Source: Diploscapter coronatus | Lineage: Eukaryota; Nematoda; Chromadorea; Rhabditida; Rhabditidae | Assembly (NCBI GenBank): GCA_964036155.1 | Contig: OZ038422.1 | Span: 23,831,201 to 23,895,200, forward strand | Direction of reading: 5' to 3' | DNA: 64,000 nt | Shown here: positions 24,977-40,900 of the stretch, piece after piece | Numbering within the stretch: the stretch's first letter is position 1 | Layout: the number at the start of each line of letters is the position of its first letter | Notes under the pieces: model-generated | What the model saw: the letters and a program-made list of their open reading frames with translations, nothing else | Database searches by the model: none | What the model was told of the DNA's origin: nothing | Program-made: the position numbers and the translations under genes

Positions 24977-27900
24977 TCAGCGGATGATGTTGTTGTTTTT
25001 CCACTTGAAGGGCGTGTTCCCATTGCTTCGGTTGTAAGTGTTCGGATTGCTATAGGGGGATCTGCAAGAGAAACTTTTTTTTCCGAATCTTTCAGATTTT
25101 GAACGTTTCATTTGGATAGGTTCCAAAATATTGAATAAAGGAAACAATTTGATGAATTTTTAATGCATTCATAACTCGCTTAACATATTTAAAAAAAAAA
25201 TCTAATTTTAACGCTACATAAGGTTGTCCTACAATTTCAAAATCCCATATTATCAAGTTTATACATTGCAAATTTGTGGGTAAAGAAATGTAATATCATA
25301 GGTGACAATTTAGCAGTAGCAAAAGTGGAATAAAGTGAAGTGCCTTTATAGGTTTTGCACCGGCTATATATGAATTTATAGTTTCAACACTCGTCTATCA
25401 AACTCACAACAGAAATCTAGTATATCTCACCATTTTTGAATCATATTCAAAGAACGAGAAAAACTCGAATAACTTCATCAGTGATCTATAAATCTACCTG
25501 TATTGGCCGTTGCGGTAACCATTCGTGTATCCTCCCGTGTTGTTGTACCCTCCACCGGGTCTGCTGCCGTAGTTGGGCGTCGAGTTGTTGCTGGCCGCTC
25601 CCCCACTCGACTTGAGCATCCCTCCCTTTTGACTGTGGCTGTTGAATCCATTCCCGTTATGTCCGTTATGACTGCTGCTGCTGCTGCTCGCTCCGTTCCC
25701 ATTCCCATTCGAATTCGAATTCGAACCGCCGTTGCTCTGCACAGAACTCGAACCTGACCCATAGCCATTCAACGGAGTGAACGGTTTCTGAAACATCATT
25801 CTTTTTTCCGAACAAAATCTATTCCTGACTTCTATTCATCTACCTTTCCCTTGGATTTTAAACGACTTTTGACATAAATCTGATTTCGAAACGAGAATAC
25901 TAGTAATTGAAAATAGGTGAAGTTGACAGAGTCAGAGACATAACATATTCGATTTGAAACTCGTTATAGTTTTCAAACATTTACCTGCATCGGCCCGATC
26001 GGCTTATTTCCGTAGAACACGGCTTTTTTGGGAATCGAAATGGGCGCAAACGTGGATTTGTAGCCGTTGGGGGTTCGCTGGGGCGAAATGGAAATCGAGG
26101 GGGTAATTTCTGCAAATTTTCATTTCATTTCAAAGATCATCATGATTAGTTTCTTGACAATTTAGCTCAAAATATATTTAAAAAAATATATATATATATA
26201 TCTACAATTTCTTAATTCTTTGCTAAACTCAGACAATTTCATGAAACTTACTCGGATAATAATCCTGCTTCCTGCTGTACACCAACAAATAGGCGTTCGT
26301 GTTGCTGTAGATCTTGCCAGGAGGAATTGAGACTACCTGAAGATAAAGAAAATGACTAAATTATTTGATCAGGTAGGTTTCAAAGACGGGGCTCTAAACT
26401 AGCCGTTAGAACCCTGTTCAAAAGATTACATCAAGTTGTTAGCAGTTTTAATTCAGTGAGTACTGTGCATCTTACCAAAATTAAAATAGCAAAAATTTCA
26501 TTAAAATTTTCTCACGTTTTCCCTATCTTTCTTGTAAGTTCAGAAATTTCAATCGATTCGTTTCCATTTATCAATTCAATCACTGACGCGTTCCGTTGAA
26601 GTAAAACGATTTTAAAATGCACTTATGATACATTTTCTTTTAAAAATTATAATTTTACTTGTTCATCATCGAAAAGCCACCAGGAGTCGTGATCGAATCC
26701 CCTGTTCATGGACACGTAATGACCGTGATCGACCCCGCTGCCGAGGTGCTCGACCAGAGAAGTCAGCACGTACTCTTGCGATTCCGAATTGTACATGTGA
26801 CGTTGCAGGTCCAGCTCTTTCTGGAAAAAGGTAAACATTATTAAAAGTATGTTTCATCAGCTTTTAAAAAATTCTCGAAGGCTGCTTCTACAATGAGATT
26901 TTGAATTTTGATTGAATAAATATCAAAAGATGGGAGTAGAATTTTAAAGTCATGTGAAAGATGAAATAGCGCACTTGTATCTTTTTTAGAGGGAAAAATC
27001 ATAAAGAATAAACAGATTTTTTTGCAAAAAAAATGCTGGAAAAATAGATAACATTTTTGCAAAAGTACCCGGGAGCCATGAGGATTTAGGCAAAAGTTTT
27101 CTAGCAGCGAGTGGTGTCGATCCACTGACCTCTGGGTTATGGGCCCAGCACGCTTCCACTGCGCCACGCTGCTATAGGAGGAGGTTGGTTTGCGAGCGAA
27201 TAGAAAGCGAGAGGGGGGAATGCAGGCGGGAAAAGAGGAAGGGGGAGAAAAGAGACTCGCCCTTTCGCAATCGATTTTGGCAAAGTAAGCCTGGCAGTTA
27301 CAGAATTGCGGCAAGTTTGCGGACTTTCAAAGCGCACTTTCAATTATCAAACTTTTTAAATTTGGTCATATTTTTGAAAAATCACTTTCCAATTACAAAT
27401 GATGACAAAATTAGCGCTTTCTGCGCTTTTTCCTCATCAAAAGCACATTTTTGTAGATGTCGCAATTCCTCCTTTGGGTGCGGGGCGATGTGTAGCAAAA
27501 TTTACGAGGGATTCTCCGTAAATTTTGCTACACATCGTTCCACATCCATTCCTTTCAATCCTACTTGAATTTTTGAGAACAGAAAGAAAGTTAAAATAAC
27601 TAAAATCTTAATATCTTAAAATAAAAATCCTCCATCGAAGTTTCCGACTGATTTCATCAAATGAAAACAATAATCAGCGGCAGTATTTCCTCGAACTCAT
27701 CGTCTTCTATTAACGAAAAAGCATCGAAACTTACATCAGAAGTAACGGGGAATCGGATTTTGTTGCCCCAAGCGTTGAACCGCTTGAGCTGGATGATGAG
27801 CACTGCGGGCGGGCGGAGAATGCGCGTCCGACGCATCGCGGCCACTTTCCGGTTGCATCTGAAAGCAATAAAATAAACAAATGAAAGACTTCAAAATTTG

Positions 27901-30900
27901 GGGATTGGTTTTGAAGTTTTGTTAGATAAGATTGATAGCATCAACAAGTGATATCTCTGGGTCAATTGTAGTTTCGCTTACATCAGAACCCCAAAGATAT
28001 GTTTAAAATATCGTTTATGAAAATACAAAATTTAGTAGAGCGGTCCGTAATTTAGCCGGCTTACCAGCCAAAGCTATCCGAGAATCGTTTGCAATATAAT
28101 TAAGAACTAACTTTTTGCACTCGAACTCCCCGACGTTTTCATCCCTGAAGTAGATGTCGATGAGATGGGTGAGCGGGATGGGCGCCTCTCTGAAAGCAAA
28201 TTCAAAGTTACTTTGAGCGCGAAATTAACTCATTTTAACCATAGGTATATAAGATAACAGATCTAATTAGAAGTTCGGCTTAAAATTATCGGAAAATCAA
28301 GTACCTGTCCATGCTGGGCTTCCTGCGAATGGCCAAATTCAGCTCCCGGATTCGCTCGTAGTTGATGTGTGGTGTTTGGCACTCGTCGCAGGTTACTGTA
28401 AGCAATATATCATTTTAACAAATTTTGAGAGTAAATTTTAGTTAGCTGCAAAAAGTACAAATTAAGCCTCAAACGATTTCAAACATCTATGTGAGTAAAA
28501 CTTTTCAATATCTCACCAGTTGGGAAAACATCTTAAAAGTAGAAAAAAGCTCACTCTGATTGCGCAACGTTCCACCGAATATCTGTTCGATGGCAGTGGA
28601 CGGTTTGCTGCTCCTGAAAATTCGTTTTTTCTTCTTTAAATATTTTCTAATTTCTAACTTTTCCGAAAATTGGTATTTTTAATGAAATAATCATGATAAG
28701 AAAGAAATGGTGAACATTTTAAGAGACACTCTTGTAAAACTCACAATCCATTAGGCAGAGACTGTGCCCCATTCGAATTCCCATTTGTGTACCCATTCTG
28801 GATTGCCTGTTTTTGTGCAGAGGGAGGGGGCGGTTCGAGAGCGTCCAGCAGCAGGGTCAGCAATTCGTGAGCATCTTCTTGCATTCCCTGGATGTGATTC
28901 GGGAAGATCTCTGAAAATGAAATAAGTAAGCTTCGAATTTTTATAGAATAGCAAATTCTATTCAATTCAACAGTACCCATCTAAATCAGTTCTCGAAAGA
29001 TAAAACATCTTGGTTGAAAATCCAGCTAACTTCCGAAATTTAAGAAATTAATGATTTTTGTGATTTTGATAATTTTCTAATGGATAAGAAAAAAAACAAG
29101 CGGGGAAATATTTGTTCAGAAGCTCAAATACGTTCTAGATTATTGTACATTCAAGAAATCTGCAATAATTTTGATATCTCGAATCTGAGACAGCACCTTT
29201 TATAACAGCGCATGAGAAGAAGTGCTCAGAGAAAGATTGGCGCTCAAATAGTTGTTTTGAAGTAAACTTATCAAAAATGGTTAGAAACTTAATCAGTCCA
29301 TTTGCAAAAACGATACTATTTTAAATGAAAAAAAAAGCATTTACTTTTGAGGAAAGACCTAATCCACATGGTGCTCATGACAGGCTGGACGTTGTTGTAC
29401 AGCTTCTTGAGATACTGAAGCCGGTAGCCACAGGCAAAGCAGCTATTCTGAGTGGGGTTGAGTAGAGCGATGCCTGAAGGCGGGCGGGTGCCTGCAAATT
29501 AATAGCTTCATATTTATTTTAAAAATCAGTTTAAATATGTGTGCGTTTTCGTCAGTGAATATAAATGAAATGATTCATACTAATTCGCCCTTTGTAATAG
29601 GTCTAACAAAAATAATCAAAAGTTCGAAAGAAATGTGTCTCGACTTTTGTAAAATTTTGAATGAATTCATATTGTATGATGTGCACAGGAAAATGTTTCA
29701 AATGAACACAGTTCTCCATGCCAAGTGAAAACCTCGATCGAATTAACTCCGAACTGATGCCAAATATGTTTCAAATTTTCCAAATTCAACATTTTATAGG
29801 AAATCTTGCATTACCTTGACGATTTTGCGTATTCATCATAAGAATCGAAACAAAACTCACATTCTTTCTCGTGTTTCTCGAAGATGTACCGCGCGACGGG
29901 GGCGGTGTGTGTGAGCATCTGAAGGATCGAGTTCAAGAAGCAGTCGTTCGAGTTGTTGATAAGACCGCACCCGTGCTTCAGAGTCTTCTGAAATTCTTTG
30001 TTGAAGATAGAGTATCTTTTAATTATATAAAAGTTTTTGCTACGTTATCATCACGAATTTATTCACTAGTTTTTCTATTCCTTCTGAAACGCATACATGG
30101 AACAGTAAAAATAGTTCAGATTTTGGAAAATAGCATTAAGTTTGAAACACGAGAAAATGGGACTATCCTAAATGAGAAAAAACGAGCAAAATCAATTATA
30201 TTGAAACCTATTAAAGAATTTTTAAATGAGATAAAAAAATAAAAAAAAAAACCAACCACTTGCTGACAATTGAACCAATTCCAGATCTGATTGGTGCTTT
30301 TGTCCATAACGGGGAAGTCCAATTCCTTCTCGCCTCGCTCCGACAAAAGTCGCTTTCTCTTCGATGCCGTACCCTCATCTGAAATCAGATTTTTCATTAT
30401 AAGTTTGAAACTTTAAACGATGTTCATCGAATTCCCAATAATTAGCGAAGATAGCAGAGTTGGTGTAAACAAATGGCATTTTTAGAATTCCAAAATATGA
30501 GATCGTTGTAAAATTTCTTATGAAATATTATACGTTCTCCCTGACAAAGATAATAATTAAAAACAAAACAAAAAAAAAACCCCTACCAGAAATAGAGCTA
30601 GGTCTCTTTTCGGGCTTCTTTGCAGACGACGGCTGGGAGATGGATTGACGTTTGTCCGGGGTTTTGATAGGAGATTTGCTAGGCGATTTGAGGAGCATCG
30701 ACGAAGGCAACATCGGGCCGATCATTTGACGGGACGTCGAGGGCTGCAAAAATCATGATTCTATATTTAACAACAAATTTTAAATCAAAAGGCATGGCAA
30801 AATAGGACGAGAAAAGATATAATATCCTATTCTTCGTTACCCTATCTATCCTAAGCCCTGTGCCATGATGCTATTTATAAATTGCGTTTTCAAATAAGTT

Positions 30901-33091
30901 TCAAACATTTCGAAAATTAAAAAGTTAATTACTAGAAGTGATTTACGAGTTTCAACCTTTGCAAAAATAGAAGATATTTCTCTTTAAATGCTTGATTCAA
31001 AAACAAGATTCTTACCTCTGGACTATTCGATCGTTCCCTGTCCTTCTTCCTCTCCACCCTCGCATCTCCATTACCCATCCTTCCCTCTTCTTCATCCCCA
31101 CTCGAACTCGACTCGGAATATTCGACCAGGTGCAAAGACAGAGACTTCTCGGTAATCACCTCCTTTCCGATCGAGATTTTCAGCTTTCTGGAAATTAGAA
31201 ACTTATATTTATCAAACAAATTCCGTCGAATCGAAACTAAAATTTCTGTTGGATTCATTTTAGAAATCGTGAAACCTACTTTTTTAAATGCTAAAAGAAA
31301 GATAAGACTAATGATTCGTTCGAATGCGTTTTGTGAGGTTTGGTTATCTGTAAAGTTGAGGTTCTGAAATCCGACTCACTTAGGAGTGGTGGAGACCCGA
31401 TTGACCTCAGTGGAGACAGGACTCGAGGCGACCAGAGTCGAGTCGCGAGTCGACGAAGCTGACAGAGCTAACAGGGAGGTGGATGAGGAATCGGCGCTGA
31501 AGATCAACTTTCAGAGTTGATTTATCATATTTTTGTAAGAGAGCAAGCAGATTGATACCTCATCACTAGTCTATTTTATTACTTTTTACGAGTTTAGTTG
31601 AAACTTATTTTTTAATTTTCTTTGAAAATATAAACAATGTTAGAGGAAAACAGTTAATCCGACGGGTTCAACAATCCAGATCTGCATTTTTAAAAACAAT
31701 TTATGAAACATCTTTTAAAATACCATACCTCTTTCCATTTTGCATGTTCTTTTCTTTCTCTGTCGCCTTTTCTTTTGGTTTGTCTTCCTTGGCCAAGGGA
31801 CTGATCTTCATTTCAACGTCATCGAACCTGCTCCTCAACGGATTTCTGCTGTCCGGACTTTTCGACTTCGAGTGACTCTTTCCTAAAGTTGACACCGCAA
31901 TCAATCATTTTCAGCATTTTTAATTTCAAATATGTTTCAAAAGTAGTAAACTGATAGAGATTATAAAGCCGAATAAGGTTTTCTTCTAAAACGACTAAAA
32001 TTCTTACGACTCAATTCCGGAGTCAACGGACTGGCGACAGCAGTCAATTCCCGAGTGATCGAAAGCGGGGATGAACCGGCACTGAAGATGAAAATTTACC
32101 AAATTTTTATAGATGCTTCAAGAAAAAATGTCGAATGTGATGATCAAGAGAGCTCTATTCTCATTGCTCTTTGTCAGATATTATTTAGAAGAAGAAAGCA
32201 TAACGTATGTTTTCTAAGAATTGGACAACTAGTGAACTAGGCATGCTCCGAATTATAATTAGGTATTTGTATCGTGAAATAAAGGGGAAAACCATCAAAA
32301 TACGCTTCAAAAATGAGCTTGAATTAAGTAAAACATTTTAAAAATGTATTGGGGTGGTTTTTTTGTTTTAAATCTAAGAAAAAAGAACCCCACCTGCAAG
32401 AGCTACTGGGACAGCTGACGGAGAGGTGTCTGTCCCTTTCCGAAGTGCCATTCGACGTGGTCGGGCTGCCGAACGAACTGCTGCAGCCGCGGTACTTATC
32501 CGGTTGTAGGACTACAAAATAGTTACTTTTATTTGATTAACGAAGTCTTAAAAAAGAAATTTCTGAACGTGAAATATCTTTAAGTAGTAGTGAGCATGTA
32601 AGAGAAAATAAATAAGAAATTATGAGAAGAGGTCATTTTGATAGTCAAACCATCAAATTGTGAAATTTTTCAAAAGATTTTGACAGATTTCAATAAATCG
32701 GAAATATGTATGTCGATGAAAACCTGAAGAACTTACCCCGAAATTTCTGGGGAATCGATTCAACGGACTGTTTGTCGAACTTCTCCGAGGCCGGTGTGAA
32801 CGTCAAGCCGGCTTGCATTATCTGGAAACATTTTCAATGAGATTTTGGAATTACAAATGGAAAATAGAAATTTTCAGGAACAATTTACCTAAAATTATTT
32901 TTAAAAATTTATTCAGAAACTTTCTGCAAGTGTTTGAAGAAGAATCTACAAAAAAAACCCTAAAACTTTTGATAAATACTCGTTTCTGACGAACATTGGG
33001 GAATGGAGATTTTTGGTTGGAATAGTTTTGCAAATTGGTTCAAATTTACCTGTTTCAAATCAACCTGGATCAGAGCGGTCGAGCCGGCCAT
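24977..33091 (-). CDS. ubiquitin carboxyl-terminal hydrolase, USP36/USP42-type
   Basis: Cysteine protease that removes ubiquitin from proteins. Exons, 5' to 3': 33050-33091, 32737-32821, 32394-32511, 32008-32081, 31729-31882, 31380-31496, 31016-31187, 30587-30743, 30257-30378, 29861-29987, 29345-29491, 28745-28910, 28555-28613, 28305-28395, 28112-28189, 27735-27858, 26659-26820, 26252-26336, 25985-26109, 25498-25787, 24977-25061; 2580 nt, 859 residues. Residues 1-345 are Ser/Pro/Lys-rich. The Cys box is GLINNSNDCFLNSILQ (catalytic Cys about 363), then QEDAHELL, zinc-ribbon cysteines (TCDEC, FECKKC), VLIIQLKRFN, and the His box DHGHYVSMN (His about 645) with FDDEQ (Asp 662/663). The tail is Asn/Ser/Gly-rich, ending PFKWKNNNIIR. 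The Cys box is unusual: SNDC instead of GNTC. An in-frame TAG right after exon 20 is intronic; splicing at GTAGAT to 25061 restores frame. Human USP36/42 are the closest domain fit I recall; orthology is unproven. Confidence 0.9.
26186..26202. repeat. short (TA)n microsatellite
   Basis: Uninterrupted AT dinucleotide run inside a USP intron. Confidence 0.8.
27102..27173 (-). tRNA. initiator tRNA-Met (CAT), nested in a USP intron
   Basis: The minus strand starts AGCAGCGTGGCGCAGTGG and ends CGCTGCTA, 72 nt. The acceptor stem pairs 7/7 (AGCAGCG with CGCTGCT). The anticodon arm is GGGCC-CAT-AACCC-like with CAT in the loop. The T arm pairs AGTGG with CCACT around loop ATCGACA. The A1:T72 pair, the three G:C pairs under the anticodon loop, and A at positions 54 and 60 are the known eukaryotic initiator signature, so this is iMet and not elongator Met. 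No intron, no encoded CCA. It lies on the same strand as its host gene, in the 914-nt intron between exons at 27735 and 26820. Confidence 0.93.
27486..27537. repeat. perfect 21-bp inverted repeat with 10-nt loop in a USP intron
   Basis: Arms CGATGTGTAGCAAAATTTAC(G) at 27486-27506 and its exact complement at 27517-27537 surround AGGGATTCTC. Same intron as the tRNA. It could be a MITE relic or a transcribed hairpin; the sequence alone does not say which. Confidence 0.7.
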
Positions 33092-35078
33092 TTTGCGTGG
33101 GCGGGGCGAGAGCCGGTCAAGTCTGCCGCTGACTCAACTAACTCCCAACTGCTCCACTTCTCAAAACGATCATGTTTGCCATTTTTGCGATAAAACCACG
33201 AAAAATCGACAAAAACCCGACGGAAACGAGATTTTCAACATTCCTGACACCTGCCAATACGATATTTACGACAAAAACTTGAGTAAATTGCCAGGGAGTT
33301 ACAGGAAATTCAAACTTTGAATGATGAAAACGAGTTCTTTTATAGGAAAGATTCGATGATTTCATGGTTTTTGCGGGGGCTTTTCGAAAAAAAATCGATT
33401 AAAAGGCGGAAAACGGGAGGATTACGAGTTGAACGACCTGACAAACGCATCGTAGATGAACATAGCAGCCGGCGAAAAGGACAAAAGCATGCTCGTTTGC
33501 ATCGTTGAATCAATGTTATTAGGGGAAAGGGGCGAATGCGCGCGAGAGACACACTCTTCTCGCCGAAGGGCCAGAGACGGAGAGGAAGCAGACCTCGTCA
33601 AGGGAGAGGTCTCTCTCTCCATTTCTAACCTCTTTCTCCACCGTTTTACGCGCTATTTCGTCGATTCCTTCATTCCTCGTTCTACACGTGCTATCTCTCG
33701 CTGTTTTTTGTTTCTTTTATTCGCATTTTGCGTGCTATTTCGTTCTTTCCGTTTTCTCTACTTTGTAGGCTATCGATTCGAAGAACGCGCTACGAGACTC
33801 GGACAAATTTGACAGAAGACGAAACTTGAAGAGGAGATTCGGCCTTTTCATGAATATTTCTTGGAGAAGTGAAGATGTCTCAGCTTCATGGTCGCGTAAT
33901 CAGTTTGAACGATTGTGTGGATTTTTGGGACTATTATTTCTTGGCGTGAGAATGAGCTTTTTCCTGAATCAAAAAATGTATATATTTTTCATGAAAATTG
34001 AAATTTTGCCTAGTTCTTCTTTTATATTTTGTTGTGAAACGGTAAACCATTCGAAAACGTTTGATCACGATACCTTACTCGATATGCTTAGTTTCGAAGC
34101 AAACTAAAACAATCTTATTCCAAGATCCGTACTCATTGCTCTGTCGCTATCTAATTCACGATTTTTTTTTTGAAATTCAATGTTCGTCCATTCGTTTGTC
34201 AAGCGTTCAATATCTTGTTTGAGTTTAATTTCAATCTCGTATATTTTGTAACATGTCAAAAACTTGTTCATTACAACTGATTCATTATTTTATCATTTTA
34301 TCACGCCATCAAAATTTAGCAAAATCATATCATTTCTCCTTTCTGTAATTCCCTATTTATCTCGTGCTCTCATATTTTACAGGTGCCTTTTTTCTCGATT
34401 AGCGAATTGGTATCTAGGTCTGTATCTCTCATCGCTTTCACACTTATCGAAATCTTTCGCCCTCTCGATACGGCTTCCTTTCTCACTTCACTGCACTTCT
34501 CTTCTTGGCTGCGTATCCAACATTTTATCGTTTGGGGCCTAGTGTCTGGTAGGTTAAAGAGGGAAAAGAGACACTGGCCCAGTTCAGCCCCTTTCGAACC
34601 TCACCATTCGCTCACACTTTTCACAGCTCAAACTGTTTATTTCATTCCAACAAACTTGATTCTCCTAAAATTTGTGTTTTCGTTTGAATTTTCTCCTATT
34701 TTCTCGTGATCAAATCGATCCGGGTCGATATTTTGCAAGACCTATTTTTCGTTAGTTCACTCTGCGAAATCCAGTTTTCGAATTACCTCGAAAGTCAAAA
34801 AGTTCCTAATCTCTTATATCTTAGGCTTTCGATTCTCTACCTAGTTCCCAGAATACTTTTAGTTGAAGCTTCATGACCTCGTGTTTACGAGTTAATTCAC
34901 TGGCCTAAATGTATTTCTGAATTTTCCTTTCCCAAATGCTCTTTCATTATGCCCTAAAATCTTCAAGATTTCCCTTTTTCCTTTAGTTTCCAAATATTGC
35001 ACAAGTCATAAGTGTCTGAAAGTTATATACTCGTTTTACGTTCTTCTTACAGTATGAATCATGCTATAATTTTTGTAG
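33092..35078. promoter_or_regulatory. divergent intergenic region, USP (-) and cgh-1 (+)
   Basis: About 2 kb between two divergently transcribed genes, so it must hold both promoters. The USP start lies in AAAATGG context beside a GC-rich stretch (33060-33130). Imperfect hairpins occur at 33590-33612 (AGACCTC…GAGGTCT) and 34534-34583 (GGGCCTAGTGTCT…AGACACTGGCCC). No additional gene seen. Confidence 0.5.
35051..35078 (+). promoter_or_regulatory. candidate trans-splice / 5' UTR acceptors of cgh-1
   Basis: CTTCTTACAG at 35043-35052 and TTTTTGTAG at 35070-35078 precede the cgh-1 ATG by about 155-180 nt. Either would suit SL trans-splicing or a 5' UTR intron. Confidence 0.4.
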
Positions 35079-35232
35079 ATCTGAAGCATTCAAAAACTCA
35101 ATAACTGAAAAGATAAGCGAGTGCTGCGCCGACCACCTGCAGAACGTGTGATCGATCGATTGAACTGAACAAAACAAAGCGATATTACCAACTCTAACAA
35201 CCCACTGAAAAGTCACCGATTTGACCGAAACC

Positions 35233-37928
<2,696 letters not shown>

Positions 37929-40900
37929 ACATTTTCCTGTATCCTAATTCTTCAGTCACAATGCCCGAGGCATACATCCATATGTTAACTGCAATAATTT
38001 TAGCTTAGAAATCCGCCATCCTCAATTTTCACTGAAGGATATTTACTAAATCGTGATTCATTTAGGGTTTTAAAGAAATGTTTGATTTTTGACTATTTGT
38101 CCGAATCCCGATTTTCAGTTATCATTTTTACTTCTGCGGTATTCTCTTCGTTTTTATACTCTAAAAATACAAAATAATAACCACCAAAAATTATTTCGGA
38201 TCCAGCTTACAACGCCGATTCAGGCAGGCTCTCAACATGCCTTCGACTCAAACGTTAAGGATTGATTGAAAATTTCAATTTCGAGTTACAGTGAATCCAT
38301 ATTGGACTATAGGCTATTGAACAGGTGAAAATTACGATAACATTGAGAAATTCTGCTCATTTACCTATAATCCGAATATGATTTGACATGATAAGTCTGT
38401 ATAGAGGTTCGTCATTTTATATAATCTGTTTTATCAGTAGATTATTAATGCTTTTATTGAAATTTATACCTATTCGAAAAGGCAATCTCTACAAATTATC
38501 TAGCAGAAAATAATCGATTCTTTGTCTTATTTTGGAACATTTCTGAAAACCCCCTTTCGAATGACTATAAATTTTCACGGAGTGGTAAATCGGACACGAA
38601 TATGATTATATGGCCTTATCGTTCCGCTCTTAGTTATTTTTGCGCGTAACAATCGTGGTTTCTTCGAAAATTGAAGTTACATAGCAGTGAAAACGCGTTA
38701 TTTTCATGGTAAATACTCTAAATTTTGTCGATTTCCTTTGCTTTAGAGAATTTATCAAATTCATTGCGACTGAGAAATCTCACGATTTTTTGAAAAATTT
38801 TGTCTTCTTCATTTATTCCGATAACTCATCCTGTCTAATGTGTTTTCTTCGATACCTAAATCGGGTCCTAATTTTACTATTTTCATTCAAATCATCATTT
38901 TTTGATTGTTTATTCGTTTTTTCCTCCAAATTTTCTTAACTTCGATCCAATTTTAAAATGTATCTGTTGTTACCTCATTTGTATTCATCTTCTTCATTTT
39001 TTCTCTAAAATCCTCCCTCTTTCTCAATTTTTTTCCTTCATCTTGAATTTTCCTGAAATACGGGACTTTTTTCGTTTGATTTTTTCAAATTTCCCCCCAC
39101 ACAAATCATTGTTTTCCGAGCGTGGTCCACGAAGCGTGTTTGTTTGTAATAATTATTATTATTCTTTGGCATTTAGATTGGGGATAGATCTATTTTCGAG
39201 AAAAGATTTTGACCATTGATTTATCCCAATTTAGATTTTTACTTTACTTGTTAAAACACTGGTTGTCGGAGTCAGAAAGTGGACGATTTTTGGAGTTTTT
39301 CGAAAATTCGATTGGAACTGAAAAATTTCTTTGAAATTCCAAAAATCTCGAGTTGATTTTTCGTGAAGCATAGGGTGAATAGGTACGAATCCCCGTTTAC
39401 GTACTTCAAAAATGGCTTTTTTTATCGAGCGAACCAAGAACATTCACAGAAGTTCGTTGTATCATTGATGATGATTATTTTATCATCGATATTGACACTT
39501 CTGTCTTCATCTCAAATTACACCACCATCCATCAATTTACTGTCAAACATTTGCCATCAATTTCTAGACAGTTTCTCCATTATGTCACCATCGAGACGAA
39601 ATATCGTCAAACAAAATTCTGCAAATGCGAAATGGGCGGAGCTAATTGTCATCTAATTTGCAATTATTCGGCATAGTTTTCTATGTCTAATAATTGCATT
39701 TTCTTGATAGTCAGCTTAATCACTTTCAAATTGGCAGAATCAAAACTTTCGAAGTGGGTTTTTCACTTTCTGGGATAACATTTTCTGAATATTTTTGAGA
39801 AACTCACAAAAATTCCAGGAAGTTTTCCCACTTCATAAATTTTATCGAGACTCGCCAACTTTTGTTGTATCACAATTTTCCTGCAGCTTAACTTCATGCT
39901 CACCCAACCGTTTGCTGATTGCTATTCACGACTGGTGTATTGTAATTTTTTAGTAAATTCAGGATGGGATTTTTTTAGCAATTTGAAAAATTCTAACCTG
40001 AAAAATGGTATAGAGTAGTGAAAATCATTCTCCCTACTTCATAACATTTTTCAGGTTACTATTTTCCAAAACTGTTAAGTGCTCTGCTTCTTTGTTATGT
40101 AAAATATAGATGCAGGGGAATTCCCGTCCTGATTTTACGTGGATCAGATTCGGGACTGTCTCGACTCGGGCTGGCTACGTGTCTCGCCCCAGTGTTGCCC
40201 AAATTAAATGGGTTACGAGCTGTCCACTTTTAACATCTAAGAGGAGTATACTTTGCTTCCACGACTGGATACTTTCTTGCTATGTTCATGGTGTTGAGAG
40301 CGTTTGTCGAGGCAAAGTTTACTGTCACTTTCCTGATCAAATCGCTGAATTGTATCAGTATTGGGTTTGCATGACCCAATGGGTTTCTGTAGGTTCAGTT
40401 TGATACTTGTTAATTTTCTGATTAAATTCGCTGAGTCTCAGGTTATTGAGCGATTTGGATGAAATGAGTCCAGGTTGAAAGAACAAAGAAGAATAAAGGA
40501 TTGAATCGCAAAATTGTTGGAACTATTGAATAATTTACATGGGCTTTCGCAATTTTGCGTGAAGATATGATTTTAGTTTTTTTTTTTTTTATAATCCGCT
40601 CATTGATACTATCGGATAAATACAATTGAAACAAGCAATACAGAGGAAAGATCAATATAACAAAATATCACTGCGTTCATCCTAAGTCTCAAAGTTTCTA
40701 ACGACAATTTCATTTTTTCAATATCAAGATTGATACTTTAGAATGTTTCGTGAACTCTTATTTTTCCTGTCAATCCCGAATTATCTTGTCTTTAGGGTTT
40801 TGTGAACCGTTACCACCTTATTTTGGCATACAAATAAATTCTCCACACATTAGCACAGTAAAGTTTTTGTTAGAACACGTTGCGGTCATTGTTAGAGATA

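Noticed and set aside
25494..25497. TAG as the USP stop codon
   Set aside because: It lies just inside a good donor (CAG|GTAGAT). Splicing to 25061 keeps phase and adds a matching Asn-rich tail, so the stop is intronic.
25503..25757. 84-codon open frame antisense to USP exon 20
   Set aside because: Mirror of the Asn/Ser/Gly-repeat coding sequence.
40110..40403. 97-codon open frame in the gene desert
   Set aside because: GC-richer than its surroundings, but no recognisable domain, no neighbouring exons in phase and no conserved pattern. Kept only as an island to check.
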